Made by a program: the position numbers and the translations under genes. The notes under the pieces were generated by a model. The model was given only the letters and a program-made list of their open reading frames with translations. It was not told where the DNA came from and did no database searches. From Phoronis australis (Eukaryota > Phoronida > Phoronidae): DNA of 64,000 nt. Positions 1 to 11,852 of the stretch are shown piece by piece; the stretch's first letter is position 1; the number at the start of each line of letters is the position of its first letter. The DNA lies in NCBI GenBank assembly GCA_002633005.1, contig NMRA01000292.1, positions 271,328-335,327 of the forward strand, read 5' to 3'.

Positions 1-552
1 TAGGCTGCTCTTAAACATGTTCTCACTGCTCAGCGATGGGTGAGAAGCATATTTTTTTCAGTCAGGCGTCTTCATTTTTGATGCCACAAATCTTCATATT
101 CACAAATGAAAACGATTGTTTTACTTCAGATTGACACAGAGCAAAATATTTTGAGTCAATATATTCCACAGTTAGTAGCGCTACGGAGACAAAACAATTT
201 TGATTGAGCCCTTGTGAAATAGAGGGATGAGAGAAAAATGACCTAATAGACACATATGTAAATGAAATGAAATAAAATTCAGAAATTAATTTCGTCAATA
301 CACCAACGAGCATCATAACATGATAAGCATTGGACAATAAATTTAGCCGACACTCGTGTCACCTCGACACACGAACTAGGTTAATTTGAAAAATGTCAAC
401 TTTAATAAACAAATTGTCCAAGGAAAGCACACTGATTACCCTGGTTGACAGCTGATTTACTAAACCGCATACAGATAGAATTTTAATCAAAATATTACTG
501 AAGTGAGATAAGTAACTTATGGAATGTGTCAACACAGTGAAAGACTTGGCGT

Positions 553-656
553 GTCAAAAAGCAGCAAAATAGACTCTCATTTCCTTGTTTGAATGACTGC
601 TTCTGTCAAAAAGCAGCAAAATAGACTCTCATTTCCTTGTTTGAATGACTGCTCCT
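553..656. repeat. Tandem duplication, 52-bp unit x2
   Basis: Two head-to-tail copies (553-604 and 605-656) differ at one position near the unit end (ttct versus tcct). The near identity points to a recent duplication in otherwise non-coding DNA. Confidence 0.95.
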
Positions 657-3600
657 GTCGTGTGTCACTTCTTCATGAGTAAGGATCCTGCCAAAGATTT
701 TTTGTATAGGACTTCCTAGACAACCTTTGAAGCCATGCCTAGCTACACACTTCAATTGTTCAACTTCCTATGTGACTTTTAAGCTTGAAAAGTTGCGTCA
801 AGACACCTGTCAAAAATTGTAGTTGTAGATAGGGCCATACTATAGCTGCGTGTTACACATTGCCTTTCCTTAGTTTTCACCAGCTCTGCGTGAACTCGTG
901 GTTTTGCTAACTTTTTAACACTAAAATGTACTCATCTACAACATTAACATTTTGGTTTAAATTTTGAGTACCGGTAGTTATAAAAAATGTTCTAAGACTT
1001 CATGCCAACTAAGATCACAGATAACATATTCGAAAAATTTGAGATTTTTTGATAAAATTTCCAGAGGAGGTGTGCTTCTCTTCCTATGCTCATCTTAGCT
1101 TCCGCTTAATGAGCAGACGCCGTACGGTATTTGCCGGAAGTAAAATGTGACAATACTCCAGGTGGCGCTAGTGTATAGTGAACTCACAGCCAACAATGTT
1201 GGTCGCCGCTTGTGTGCAGGATCACAGACTTTGTGCACAGCGAATATACACAGTTGGAGTTCCACAAACTATAGTCCAATCCATAGGTCCCCTCACACTT
1301 AACACAACTCTTGTAGGAGAGGAGTGTTGATGTAATCTGCACATCCAAGTAAATGGTAGGTGATACTACTGTCATCAAATTAATCTCTACAGCAGTGACC
1401 CCTGGTGATAACTTTGATGAGACTGAAATTCACTTTCAACGGGGATGCGCCACTGTTAAATCCACATGTTTACAGCGAAGTTAACTGGGACAAGTAACTT
1501 CGGTCCATGACCAATGTTGAGGGTTTATACTGAGCTAGGAATTCCTGGTACTAAGGGAAACTCCTCAAAACATTAAATACAATGCATTGACATTAGTATG
1601 AAAAGCCTTATTTGATGCCACAGACACATGGTAATACTTTTCGTTGTTATGAACCAGTGATGTGGATAATTTGATCAGTGAATGAATGGTGACTTCTAGT
1701 GACACTGAGTATGAATAATTGTGAATTGATGGGGGTTCACAATAAGCCTGCAGGCAGAGTGTGAAATGCTTGGAGGATCACTTGAACCATATTAGGGGAT
1801 ATTCATGTTCATGGCAACTATGTAAACCTCCATTTAAGACAGGAAATTTAGTTATGTTTAAGATCCCACAAACATAACACATCAGGGTTTATTGATTGGG
1901 GTGAACAAGTACACAAATGGTGAACTTGGAAATGAGTGCTCCAACATGAGATGACAAGTACATTGAAAAATGCATGATATCAACCAAGACTTGCAAGACA
2001 GAGTTTTGCACGCCATCATAGAAAAGTACTGTAAGTAAAGTCTCAAACATTTCAGACAAACAATTGCCATAACTCGCCTCCCTTTTTATTTTCATGGTCT
2101 TCTAACACAAAAATGAATGTCACAGTAATTTAAAATTTTGTCTGTTGGTATAGCTATAATACAGAATATAAAGAATTGACACAGTACTACATCCATTTAG
2201 TGAAAAAAATTAGAAAAATAAATTCACTTGCTCACCATATTGTATACTAAAATGGTGCCGTTATACAATGTGCTTTGAGAAGCAAATTGCATGCAATGGA
2301 GTGAAAAATGAAAAAAAAAATAATTTCAGCAACTTTTCTATTTGAATTTAAAGAAAACTGTTTTACAATAAAAGCGAAAAAGTTATAAATCACAACCTCT
2401 GAAACTTATATTGTAAAACAGTTTTCCCGTGGTAAGTTCCAAAAGTTATGCATTATGACTTTTTCACATCTTGTTATTCACCTGGATGAATAATGTCCAT
2501 CCTCTAATGTTACAAGACAGCATAATCATTATTACTTTTATTCTAAATGAGACATCAGGCGTGTACTGTTTTAAGTCAGTCAATAGGTTCATCCAGAATA
2601 TCAAATGGGATAAATCAACACTAACCCTCAAGAAAGAACCCAAGTAAATGCCCACCCTAACAAAGGCCAATTCTAACTCTACAGTGGCTGGCCCACACAA
2701 CAGATTGTATTAAAATACCTATTTGCAAACAGATTAATCACAGGTAATGTTTGACTAGTTTTCTGTAGGACACAATACATGCCAACTTATTCAAAGGATA
2801 ATTTTCTAGTCTGACAGGTTGACAGTCTGTACAGATTTCAATGAAACTCCACCAGCACTTAATTTGTGTCAAAACACAGGGCCAGTACACTAGGATGTTG
2901 TGTAAGGAAACCTCCAACTGGTTTATATAAATATTGTGTGGCCTTTGTCACTTAAACTAATGAAATAGTCAAGAACATTCATACCTTTCAAAGAAACAGA
3001 CTTTGTTAGAATCTGCCGTGGAACAGAGACATGAGATCTGGCAAAAAATTTCGAATATTTTGACAGAATTTCTTTTTTCGCAGAGTCTGCTATTAATTAT
3101 ATGAGTTTCTGCACAGTGGATACACATGTGAATCAAAAGATACAAGATTTATTAGTCCACATATGTGATTTCACTAAGATTTTTATAAATTATTTCCTAG
3201 CAAATAATACTGCTCCAGACTCACACAATATTGAGATTACATGGAGAATTGATTGCGTGTGTGATCACAGAGACTACCTATTGATAGAACCATTCATTGC
3301 AACTTCCATCAATTCAATTTGCTCATGGCCAAGTGGCTCTTCTCAGCAGAGAACTCTACTCTAGCCCGGTCATCAGTAGGGCGCCTCGGTCTATAGAGAT
3401 TCGAACACTTTCCCGAGTTTTCGAGACTAAAAAGATACTAAAAACATGTTTCACACAAGAATCTATGTCACAAAAGTAATGATCACGGGATGTCAGCAAT
3501 AGAAAACATCTAAAAGGGAAACACCGCGTAAAGAGAGCGCTGTCAACACTGGTCAACAGAAGGCATTTTGTGCTCCGCCTCTTAAAAGACTAAAACGCCG

Positions 3601-3912
3601 GGACCCTTTGACAGAAAATATCACTCATTTTAGGTTACGTTTTGGTAAGCATGCGACATCGTAAAAGCATCCTTGTTTCTTACATGTATACAGAGGTATA
3701 TTACTCACATGTTTGTGTCCTCTTTCCACTTGATTTCTCACTTAAGATCAGTAAAACAGTAAAGATGTTTAGACAAGAAAGCCACACACCATCCCGACTC
3801 GCCATCATCACAAACAATGAATCACATATGATTGATTTATCACCACCTATCGGCAACACAGTGAACTGCGTCGCTTGCCGGGCTTGCAAAAAGTGATGGG
3901 GATAACGTGGTT

Positions 3913-4350
3913 CCCAGTGCCTGGATGCATGAAACAGTCCCAATAATAGGGACTGAACTAAGTTCCCTGAATCTACTACGTATTTTTGGACTTGTGAAAA
4001 CTTCGATTGCCCTATCTTGTATTGTTTTAGTTTCATTAATAAGTCAACCTTTGACTTTGATACAAATCGAGAGTGAACTCTACATTGAATTATCAATATT
4101 ATCGAAAACAATCATGCAACACCAACAATTTAAGGACTGAGTCCCTAGTTATTTTCAATGAACTCTGAGCTCAGTTTTTAGTTAATATATTATTAGAAAA
4201 TGTCATTAATCAAAGAAGAGCTCATAATAAAGATGAAATGAAAGAAAAATATTGCATATGTGAGTCCATATAGACAAAAGTACACAAAAAAGACTTAGGG
4301 CCCTTAGTTGAGTCCCTATTTGGGACTGTTTCATGCAACCAGCCACTGGG
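3913..4350. mobile_element. Non-autonomous TIR element (MITE-like), copy 1
   Basis: The left end reads cccagtgcctgg then tgcatgaaacagtccc. The right end is its reverse complement (gggactgtttcatgca, then ccagccactggg), giving imperfect terminal inverted repeats of about 29 bp around about 380 bp of AT-rich sequence without coding capacity. A diverged relative lies about 1.1 kb downstream in the same orientation. The transposase superfamily cannot be assigned because no clear target-site duplication is visible. Confidence 0.75.
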
Positions 4351-5104
4351 CTCCAGCCAGTCTAGAGGGTCTGTGCGTGTGACAAGGGATTACTCGGTAC
4401 AAGATCATAGGTTGTGCACAAGAAAGGTGGGGAGCATTTTCAAAAAATAATTTCTTAGAATTAAGAAACAATCGACATAGGGCATGCTTAAAGAAATTTT
4501 TAATTTCCTTTCTCATCTGCATTAATTAATGGGACGGTTTTTCGGCCAAAAAAGAATTTGGGGGATTACTGTGGGACGGAATAGACTTCTTAGAGTTATT
4601 ATCTTTGATCAGGCCAATAAATCAAATAAATCTGAACGTTTTGTTACTTCATTACAAATCGCAAATTCTCACCGTCGTCTGACAGTTGCTGGATGATGAT
4701 TTCAGTTGCCAGTCTCCCCATCCCATTTACCGTGTGGGAATTAAGGTCCGTCTGCAACCGTGGAGGTCCCAGACTACCAGGCACAATTCCGCACCGAAGC
4801 TAATCTACGAAATTCACGTTTTCTCGTCCATAATGCCCCTTAAAGTTTGCCTAGTTTCGCAGGACAGATGAACATGTCCCCGCTCCACTCAAGAGTTGTC
4901 TCCGCTGCCCATGAACGTGATTATTTTTTTAATTGTATCCGTTTTCAAAGTGTTGATATAACAGTCGATCGTATTTTTTAGCTGCGGCTGAGAAATATTG
5001 GTTGGCTAATTCATCTGTCTTACGAGACTAGGTAAAATCGGGTCACTAGCACAAACACGATTCTTCGTTTGAGTCAAACAGGCATAAAGATGTGTCGGTT
5101 CACC

Positions 5105-5503
5105 GTCAGTCTGAAAGTTCGTGGAAAGGTCTCTAAATCTGCTGCGTATTTGTGGACTTGTGATAACACTGAGCGCCTTTTCTTATGCTGTTTGAGCTTC
5201 ATTGTTAAGAAATTTTTTGGCTTTGAGACGTTGAACTCTTTTTATCATTGAAAATATGTTGCGATTTTCTAATGCAACGCCCCTAATTTTAGGACTAAAT
5301 CCCTAATTATTTTGATTAGATTAAGGGCTCAGTTTTTAGTTGTGTCATTAAAAAATGCCATTAGTCAAGGAGGCGCTCATAATAAAGATAAAATTTTAGA
5401 AAAAATATTACATCTGCGAATAAAGAACGAAACAAATACGAAAAACATTTGGGGAACTTGGTGGAGTCCCCATTGGGGACTGTTTCATGCAACCGGGCGC
5501 AGT
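5105..5503. mobile_element. Same TIR element, diverged copy 2
   Basis: It aligns with copy 1 over most of its length through shared blocks such as tttttagtt, the block containing ctcataataaagat, and the right end gggactgtttcatgcaacc. The left terminal repeat is not recognisable, so this copy is 5' eroded and the left boundary is approximate. Confidence 0.6.
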
Positions 5504-5701
5504 GCTCCAGTGACTCAGTAGAGTTACTCTGCCATGACTATTGTCCACCCCCACCGAAATTTTAATAATCATCTGCTTGTTGGATTTTCTCTCTGGTACT
5601 GTTTAGCTTACGAGTTTATCAAAACCACGAGGCCAGTTTAAACATATACGAACCCCTAAACCACTGCCGGATTACGCGATTGCGGGACCCGCAACATAAT
5701 T

Positions 5702-5920
5702 CATGCGCGCCCAGCCTAAAAAAATGGGGAGCTCGAATATTTGAGAATGTGCATATTTACTAAAATTCACGGGATACGTTCAGAGCTATGAATTGTGCAT
5801 TCGCCGAATTTTGGTAGTCCCTGTCTTTTTAGTGGACTTTTGTCTCGTTTTCTACTTTTTTCGGAGTTTTCTCTGAGGCGGACCTTTGTGTTCACTTCGC
5901 CAAATGGGGGTCTCGTTGGG
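5702..5920. mobile_element. Inverted-repeat element family B, copy 1 (end truncated)
   Basis: It starts with catgcgcgcccag. Inside it carries the family's conserved core (ggacttttgtctcgttttc and cgccaaatgggg) in reverse orientation relative to the copies at 28,494 and 42,122. The distal terminal repeat is missing, so the right edge is approximate. Confidence 0.65.
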
Positions 5921-7883
5921 CACAAGTCGAAGCGTGGGGTCCCTACAACAACGATCTCAAAACAAAAGCAAAATAGGTGAAGTTTTCGCTTTTGAGAAGG
6001 AAGGCAATTGAGACGGCCTAATCACTAGGCTCGGTCGAATTGGACGATTTGAGGATAATTCATTGAATCAGTGGCCACGCTTGGGCTGTAGCATCAACAA
6101 TGCTACCCTGTGTCAAATATATACACCTTGAGTAAATTTAAGTTTTACAGATTTTGTCGCACTGAACTTTAGCAAAACTCAAAGTGTATATTCAAGAATG
6201 GCCAAATAATAAAGGAATGCCTGGCGCCTTGTTGAGTTTCTACATTTTTAGGAACCACGATTTTTGAGCGCAAGTGAAAAGATTTGAGTGGTACTACGAC
6301 ACCTACAATTATTTGAACATCCCTTTACACTAAACATATTGAAAATGGCGGGGCCCCAACACAAACTTTCCAAATCGGGTTCGCTCACCCAAGGTCAGTG
6401 CTTCTTTATCGGCGTAGAAACGTGTAAACTATACGCTTACGGTATTGGTGCCTCTAAAAATGTTGTATGCGCGGGGCCCCCAAAAGGGCGCTCCTCTGCT
6501 ACGTTGTTATTTCGGCACTGCCTTATACACAACTACGCGTTCTTCACTTCCACATATATCTTTCTTGAACAAAAGTTGCGCCAAAAAGCATAGACGATGC
6601 AAACATTGCCGCCAAATCACCGCTGTGGTTAGGAAGGCATTTTATTCATAGGTCGCTACCAAAACGCACATGTTGGTATTTTTATTTTTCATATCCATGT
6701 TCTGCCTTAGCGTCTAGACCCGGCTGTCAAGTACACAAATGAAAAGTTGACCCATATTTAACTTAGTGGTTAGCTGGCTCCTATGATCTCCCCCGGATGC
6801 ACATTGCATTACTTCAGCCAGTCGGCCTCGTCCTTATCCTGCAGGAACCAGAAAATGAAGAGGGATGTAGACAACATGCAACACTCGAAGGAGCACTGCA
6901 TGTCTATAAATCGAGGTTCACGTACACGTGGCCTTTGCTTTCTGATCTGCCAATTAGAAAAACAATCTTCCAAACAGAAAAAAAAATGTTTCAGTGATCA
7001 GCTTGAAATTCGCCGAAACATCTTCGTCACTAATACCAACAATGAAGACCATATCATACAATTTGAAAAAAATCATCAAATTGATCAAATTTTGTTCATG
7101 ATGTTTGTTCCTGTGGCAGTGATGAAATATGGGTAATCAGTTGCATGAATAGGTCTAATGTGGTTTACAAAACTGCCAAATAGTTTGTAAATTTATATCA
7201 GGGACACAACAATTCCGTTATTCAAATAGCTACTGAATTAAGAACGCGCCAATTCTTTTCTAAATAAAACCCATATTGGTCCTAGGTTTAGGTAAAGCCA
7301 TCCTGAACTGAAGCCCCATCCAAAACTCTTCACAAAAGGATTGAGATCCCGGCGGCCTGACGTCTTCAGTCAGAAACCCACTCACGCTGCGTTACCCTAC
7401 ATATTTACTAAAGCTGGGGGAATTTTAGGGAGGTATATGGCCTTTTTGGTTCCCCCTTCAAATCCGCCACTGGGTGCCTTATCAAGTAGAAATGTTAACA
7501 TCTCACAGGTACCCGGCCATGCGTTTCAGCTCAACAAAAGCGTGACCCACAACATGGGAACTCGCCACGCATGGTCAGCGTCTGAGCGTTTGCCTGGTAC
7601 AGACCCTCAAGATCGTCTATTACGTGACGTCAGAGTGTAAGTCCTGAAAACCAAGTTTTAACGGCTTAAAAGCCGTTAGCCGATAGATAGCGCTCATCTC
7701 TTGACTGATTGGAGAACCTGACGGAGAGTTGCATTTGATTGTGGTTTGTATTTTCAACGAAGTCCCACCTCTTGATTACGCATTGTAAAGCATAACTTCA
7801 ACGTCTTTGTTTTCTAAAGCTGATAGTCGTCTTAAGTGAACTATATACAGACAGCATTTGAGTATTTGATCTCTTTGGACATC

Positions 7884-8858
7884 ATGCTGAGGCAGCTGGT
7901 TGGCTTCTCAGCTCGGTCTGCCATCTGTTCAGTGGCACAAGCGTCCTCAGCTTCAGTTCTGATCGTCCACAATACACTATAGTGACGATCAGAAGCTGAG
8001 GACGCCTGTGTTCAGTGGCAGCGAAGCTGTTCAGGTAACCATCATTAATTAACTCGTTCACTAGGCCAGATACTATACAATAAACATCAACAACGACAAT
8101 ATTTAATTTCCTTTGATGTGCCTGAAACTTGTGGCCATTGTTGACATTTCAGAATATGTATTGTACCCTTCCTCATAATTGAGTCAAATGATTATTCAAG
8201 TGGTCACCTCTGAAAGTAGAAAAGTCATGTATAACAATCATGTCACTGTTTCATTATGCAGGGAGACCAGGCAGGTGAGCTTTATGTGAATTTAGGAAAG
8301 TTGTTCTTTGAATTAATAATTCTTAATGATATTATATCATTTCAACAGGTGTTATCAACTAGAATATCTGAGTCAGTATAAAAGAAATGACAAAGAAGGT
8401 ACAACAATTCTAAAAGTATGAAATTTGTCGTTTCGGAGGGTGAGGGGTATAACATAACATGAGTTTTAAAACATTTAATTACATTGTGCTATGAATTTAA
8501 ATTCAGTTATGAAGCTTGTAAGATTTTTGAAAACCCACATTCAATAAGTGTACAGAGACAATTTCCAAATCAAAGGAAGAATAACAAGAGGTTAAGGCAG
8601 ACAACCCTAAAGCAATCTACTGATGAATACAGAATACCAGAAGGTAATCTGCCCCACCCTCTCAGGGTGAGAATGAAAGTCAAAAAGCATAATGCATACA
8701 CAGAGAACCAACATGACAAGAAATCACATTTACGTCACAACTTCCATAACCGTACACAGGGTAATCAAGCACTTCATGCAAAACACAATAACACAACGTT
8801 CTCTTTAAAAACAATGCAGGCAACCAATCTGATTGAACCCACAACGAAAGAGAAATGA
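7884..8858 (+). pseudogene. Candidate two-exon gene with mitochondrial-type leader, exon 1 interrupted
   Basis: Exon 1 is 7,884-8,034, from ATG to a strong donor (CAG|gtaacc). Exon 2 is 8,507-8,858, with acceptor aattcag and a stop at 8,858. Ignoring the insertion at 7,938-8,020, exon 1 reads M-L-R-Q-L-V-G-F-S-A-R-S-A and continues rich in Ala, Ser and Arg with no acidic residue, as in mitochondrial targeting peptides. Exon 1 ends in phase 2 and exon 2 opens in phase 2, encoding a very basic, Asn/Lys/His-rich tail of 116 residues. With the 83-bp insertion present, the frame shifts and meets a TAG at once. The downstream part matches no family I know. The gene may be a pseudogene, an insertion allele, or a chance combination; a microexon at about 8,263-8,275 is an alternative. 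Confidence is limited because homology is lacking. Confidence 0.35.
7926..8020. repeat. Foldback insertion flanked by 12-bp direct repeats
   Basis: The 12-mer tgttcagtggca occurs at 7,926-7,937 and 8,009-8,020. Between them is a 71-bp segment with inverted arms (7,941-7,967 and 7,984-8,005). The arms are complementary over 22 bp, with a 5-nt bulge in the left arm and a 16-nt loop. The layout is that of a small foldback insertion with a target duplication, or of template-switch repair. Confidence 0.85.
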
Positions 8859-8896
8859 GACAAGTGCAGCAGTACTCTGGAGGCCCAACAATCTTA

Positions 8897-8902
8897 TTTA
8901 TT
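8897..8902 (-). terminator. Candidate polyadenylation signal for the SWIM/PHD gene
   Basis: The minus strand reads AATAAA here, about 180 bases beyond the stop codon of the SWIM/PHD exon. This is a reasonable distance for a short 3' UTR. Confidence 0.4.
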
Positions 8903-9079
8903 CATCTAAAGATTTGCATTAAATAGGTGTGGTACATCTAGGTTAATACAGTTGTGGTTGCATGTTTCTGAAAGACAAACGTCCTTGCTTCAGGTGATTG
9001 CTTTGTGCACCTCAAAAAGATAAGGACTGATGGTGACAAGCTGAAGACGTTTGTGACAATGCAACTACTACCAAGCTGT

Positions 9080-10965
9080 TTAACAGAAGTCACAATTGGT
9101 ACAGAACCATTCTAAGCCTTCAGGTGGATAATCCATTAGGTTGGCACACTGGAAATGAAACCATTCATTACATCTACTGCATTGTGCATATTGCAGTTTG
9201 TTGTGAGAATATATAGCAGCCTTGCAAATAAAACAGAAGTTACGAGCATTAGTACTCAAAAACGTACTTGGTTTTTCCCAATGTGTTGTACACGCATCCT
9301 TCTTCTTGCTCAAGTGGGATGCCGCAAGGTTAGCAATGCCAGGTTTACACATCATAGACATTTCTTCAAGTTTGGTTTCAGATGCATTGCTCAGAGAGTT
9401 GGACAGATATGACTCAGTTTCTCGAATAATCCTTTGATCACTCTCGTGCCCTTTCATGTGACGCTTGAACAGTGTAGCGCTACTGAAAAATTTGGTTTCA
9501 CCATTGCTTAAACACAAATCACAGACCACATCATTGGGATTATGCTTTAACTGCACATGCTTCTGGTGTGACTTGAAGTCATTGAAACGACGAGGAGGGT
9601 TCACACCTTCACGAACACAACAACCACAGGCAAATGTACCAGTAGAAATATTTTTTTTCACGTTGACAGAATCAGACCTTGGTTTCTTATGAGGAACATG
9701 TTGGACAGTTTGAAATGAAATTTCTGAAGAGACGTCAAAATCCACATCAAAATCCACATCAGCAGAACTTTTATTGGAAGAAGAATTCAGAGACCGCTTT
9801 TGTGCCTTTGCTACCTGAGATTGCAAAGCGTCTGAACCAGATGCTATCACCTTTACTTTGTTAATACCTCGTTTCACAGGTCGTTTTGTGCGCCTTCCTT
9901 TGAAAGATGTCCTTGACTTGTCAAGAAACGGAACATTAGGACAGTAAGGGTCACTTCCATTTTCAGGATCATGCTCATTTATGGGTTTTGTTTTCCCTAT
10001 GGGACCAGACTTTCGACGAAAACCGTGTTTGTGTGGGAGAGCATGAGCAGGTCGACCAGAGTGAGATGGACCACAAATATACTGATTATGAAGAACTTTA
10101 AGCAGTGAGCCATTTGTACTGTATGACAGTTTCTCAATCACTGTGATTAAGTGAGAGTCGATTTTTAAAGAACTAACAATATCCCTAAGACGAGTACTGG
10201 GGACTGGGTCAGTTCTAAAAGCTGACAAAGAATCAGGAATCTGTGGCACCTGCTTTGAATACAATTCAACAAGACTACCTTGATTGGTAACGCCAGAAGC
10301 TTTACTTAAACAGGCAAACAAATGCTTGCAGAAATATGGCTGGCCCCATACGATGAATTGTTGACAAGTGCAAACACATAACTCTAAGTTGCAAATGTGG
10401 TCATTGTCAGAGACAACCTTTTTTCCATCTTCAGGAAGGTAATCCATCATTAAATCCCGATAATTGTTTAGGAACAACTTTGAAAGATCCTTCTGAAATC
10501 TTGCAGTGCTGCTACGAACAGTATAACCGTGCTCTTCAGCAGGCTGAGAAAATTGAAGGCCTGAAATCGACAGCACATCATTTTGGGACACCTCTTCCAA
10601 TACAATATCTGATAGGTCCATGTTATCCTCTAGTTTTGAGTCTGAAGAAGACATGTCGGCTAAACTTCCCTTGTCATTTCTCACCAACTTGGTAGAGCTG
10701 CGAACAAGAAACCATTTACCAGAGAACTCTTGAACATCAGAAGCTGGGATATGTAAAGCACTTCCAGCATGTGCTACCATTGCTGTCTTTCGAGAAATCT
10801 CTATCTTTTTACTGGTAGACTGAATAGAATGTATAGATTCGCGAGGCAAAATGTCACATAAAACAGACCGAACAAGTTGAGACATCCGTCTATTACATTT
10901 CCCTTTGAAGTCTGTATCGTTGAATTCTTTGAACTTGTGCTCTGTAGTGTTATCTTGAATACACA
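9080..10965 (-). CDS. SWIM, C2H2-type and PHD zinc-finger protein, large terminal exon
   Basis: This is a single exon of 627 full codons. It opens after the acceptor tttgtttag at 10,965 in phase 1 and ends at a stop at 9,080. Counting from its first full codon, a SWIM zinc finger (C196, C198, C212, H214) is followed by a basic linker and Cys/His clusters (C481, C484, H502, H506). The last 53 residues form a PHD finger with the Cys4-His-Cys3 pattern, ending W-F-C-T-N-C. The frame also contains an acidic DVDFDVDFDV run. SWIM domains are common in MULE-type transposases and their domesticated relatives, whereas PHD fingers read histone tails. No transposase core is visible, so this could be a captured transposase C-terminus or a chromatin protein. 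The upstream exon or exons are not securely identified; the neighbouring SGNH exons are candidates. The long frame is intact and has a plausible poly(A) signal, so I regard it as real. Confidence 0.75.
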
Positions 10966-11852
10966 CTAAACAAAAACAGATTAGTTTTACATTCAAAGCT
11001 GTGCTCAGCAACATGCATGTTCTATTCATTTACATGACAAGTTGGGCAAACTTACCTAAAAAACCCTAGCTGCAATGAGCCATGAGTTTATCACTGACAC
11101 AACACATCATAGGTGGAGGAAGTTGGAAGTTGTTAAATACGAGAATAAGCATAGATGTGAAATTGTAAGAGTATTTTGTGAGAGAGCAGGGCAGGGTGTA
11201 GGAAACTTAGATGAAAAGCCATACCAAGCAGAAGCACTTCACCACACAGGCAAAAAATAAAAGAGGGCACACACGACCAAAAGCCAATCACTACTATGTA
11301 AGAAGTTTATAGCACACTGCTTTACCTTAAAATCAGCTATGAAGAAGAAAAAATAATTACAGTTAGATAACATAATTATATACAATTCATTTGTGATGTC
11401 ACAGAATCATGTCATTATTTAATACGTGTATTGGAAGTGATTAAACAAATGTTCGTCAGTATGCATTTTATGTTTGTCTGAAAACAAGTGCCAGGACAAT
11501 AAACCCTGTTAAGGCCATTTAACCTGCCTTTGAAATTTTGCAATGGACAGTTATAATTGCTTGTAGCAAGTAAAGATATTGTTCGGCAACAAAGAGGTTC
11601 TTGAGTGAGGTTCAAAACGAATTTTTCGTCAGCCATAAACAGCCATACCCAAAAGATATGTTACATTCTGGACATTCCACAACACCAGTCACCCAGATCA
11701 TTGCAAACACATGATTCAAACCTTGAAATGAAAACGATTGTTGAACATTGGGAAGATTCTCGTGTCACTACTAATTACAGTGAAATCTTCTAAATCCTTT
11801 AGAAATTATCTGATTCCCATAAGGTCAAAGAACATTCAAGACAACAACATAC

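Larger units (their letters stand above)
1..7883. other. Intergenic, no supported gene
   Basis: I found no exon with recognisable protein similarity and good flanking splice sites in this stretch. The open frames are short and of unremarkable composition. It contains the 52-bp tandem duplication, two copies of one inverted-repeat element (3,913-4,350 and about 5,105-5,503) and one copy of a second family (5,702 to about 5,920). UTRs or non-coding RNAs cannot be excluded. Confidence 0.6.

Noticed and set aside
6288-7136. Several overlapping plus-strand frames of 66-117 codons
   Set aside because: Mixed composition, no conserved motif and no convincing splice sites; probably chance.
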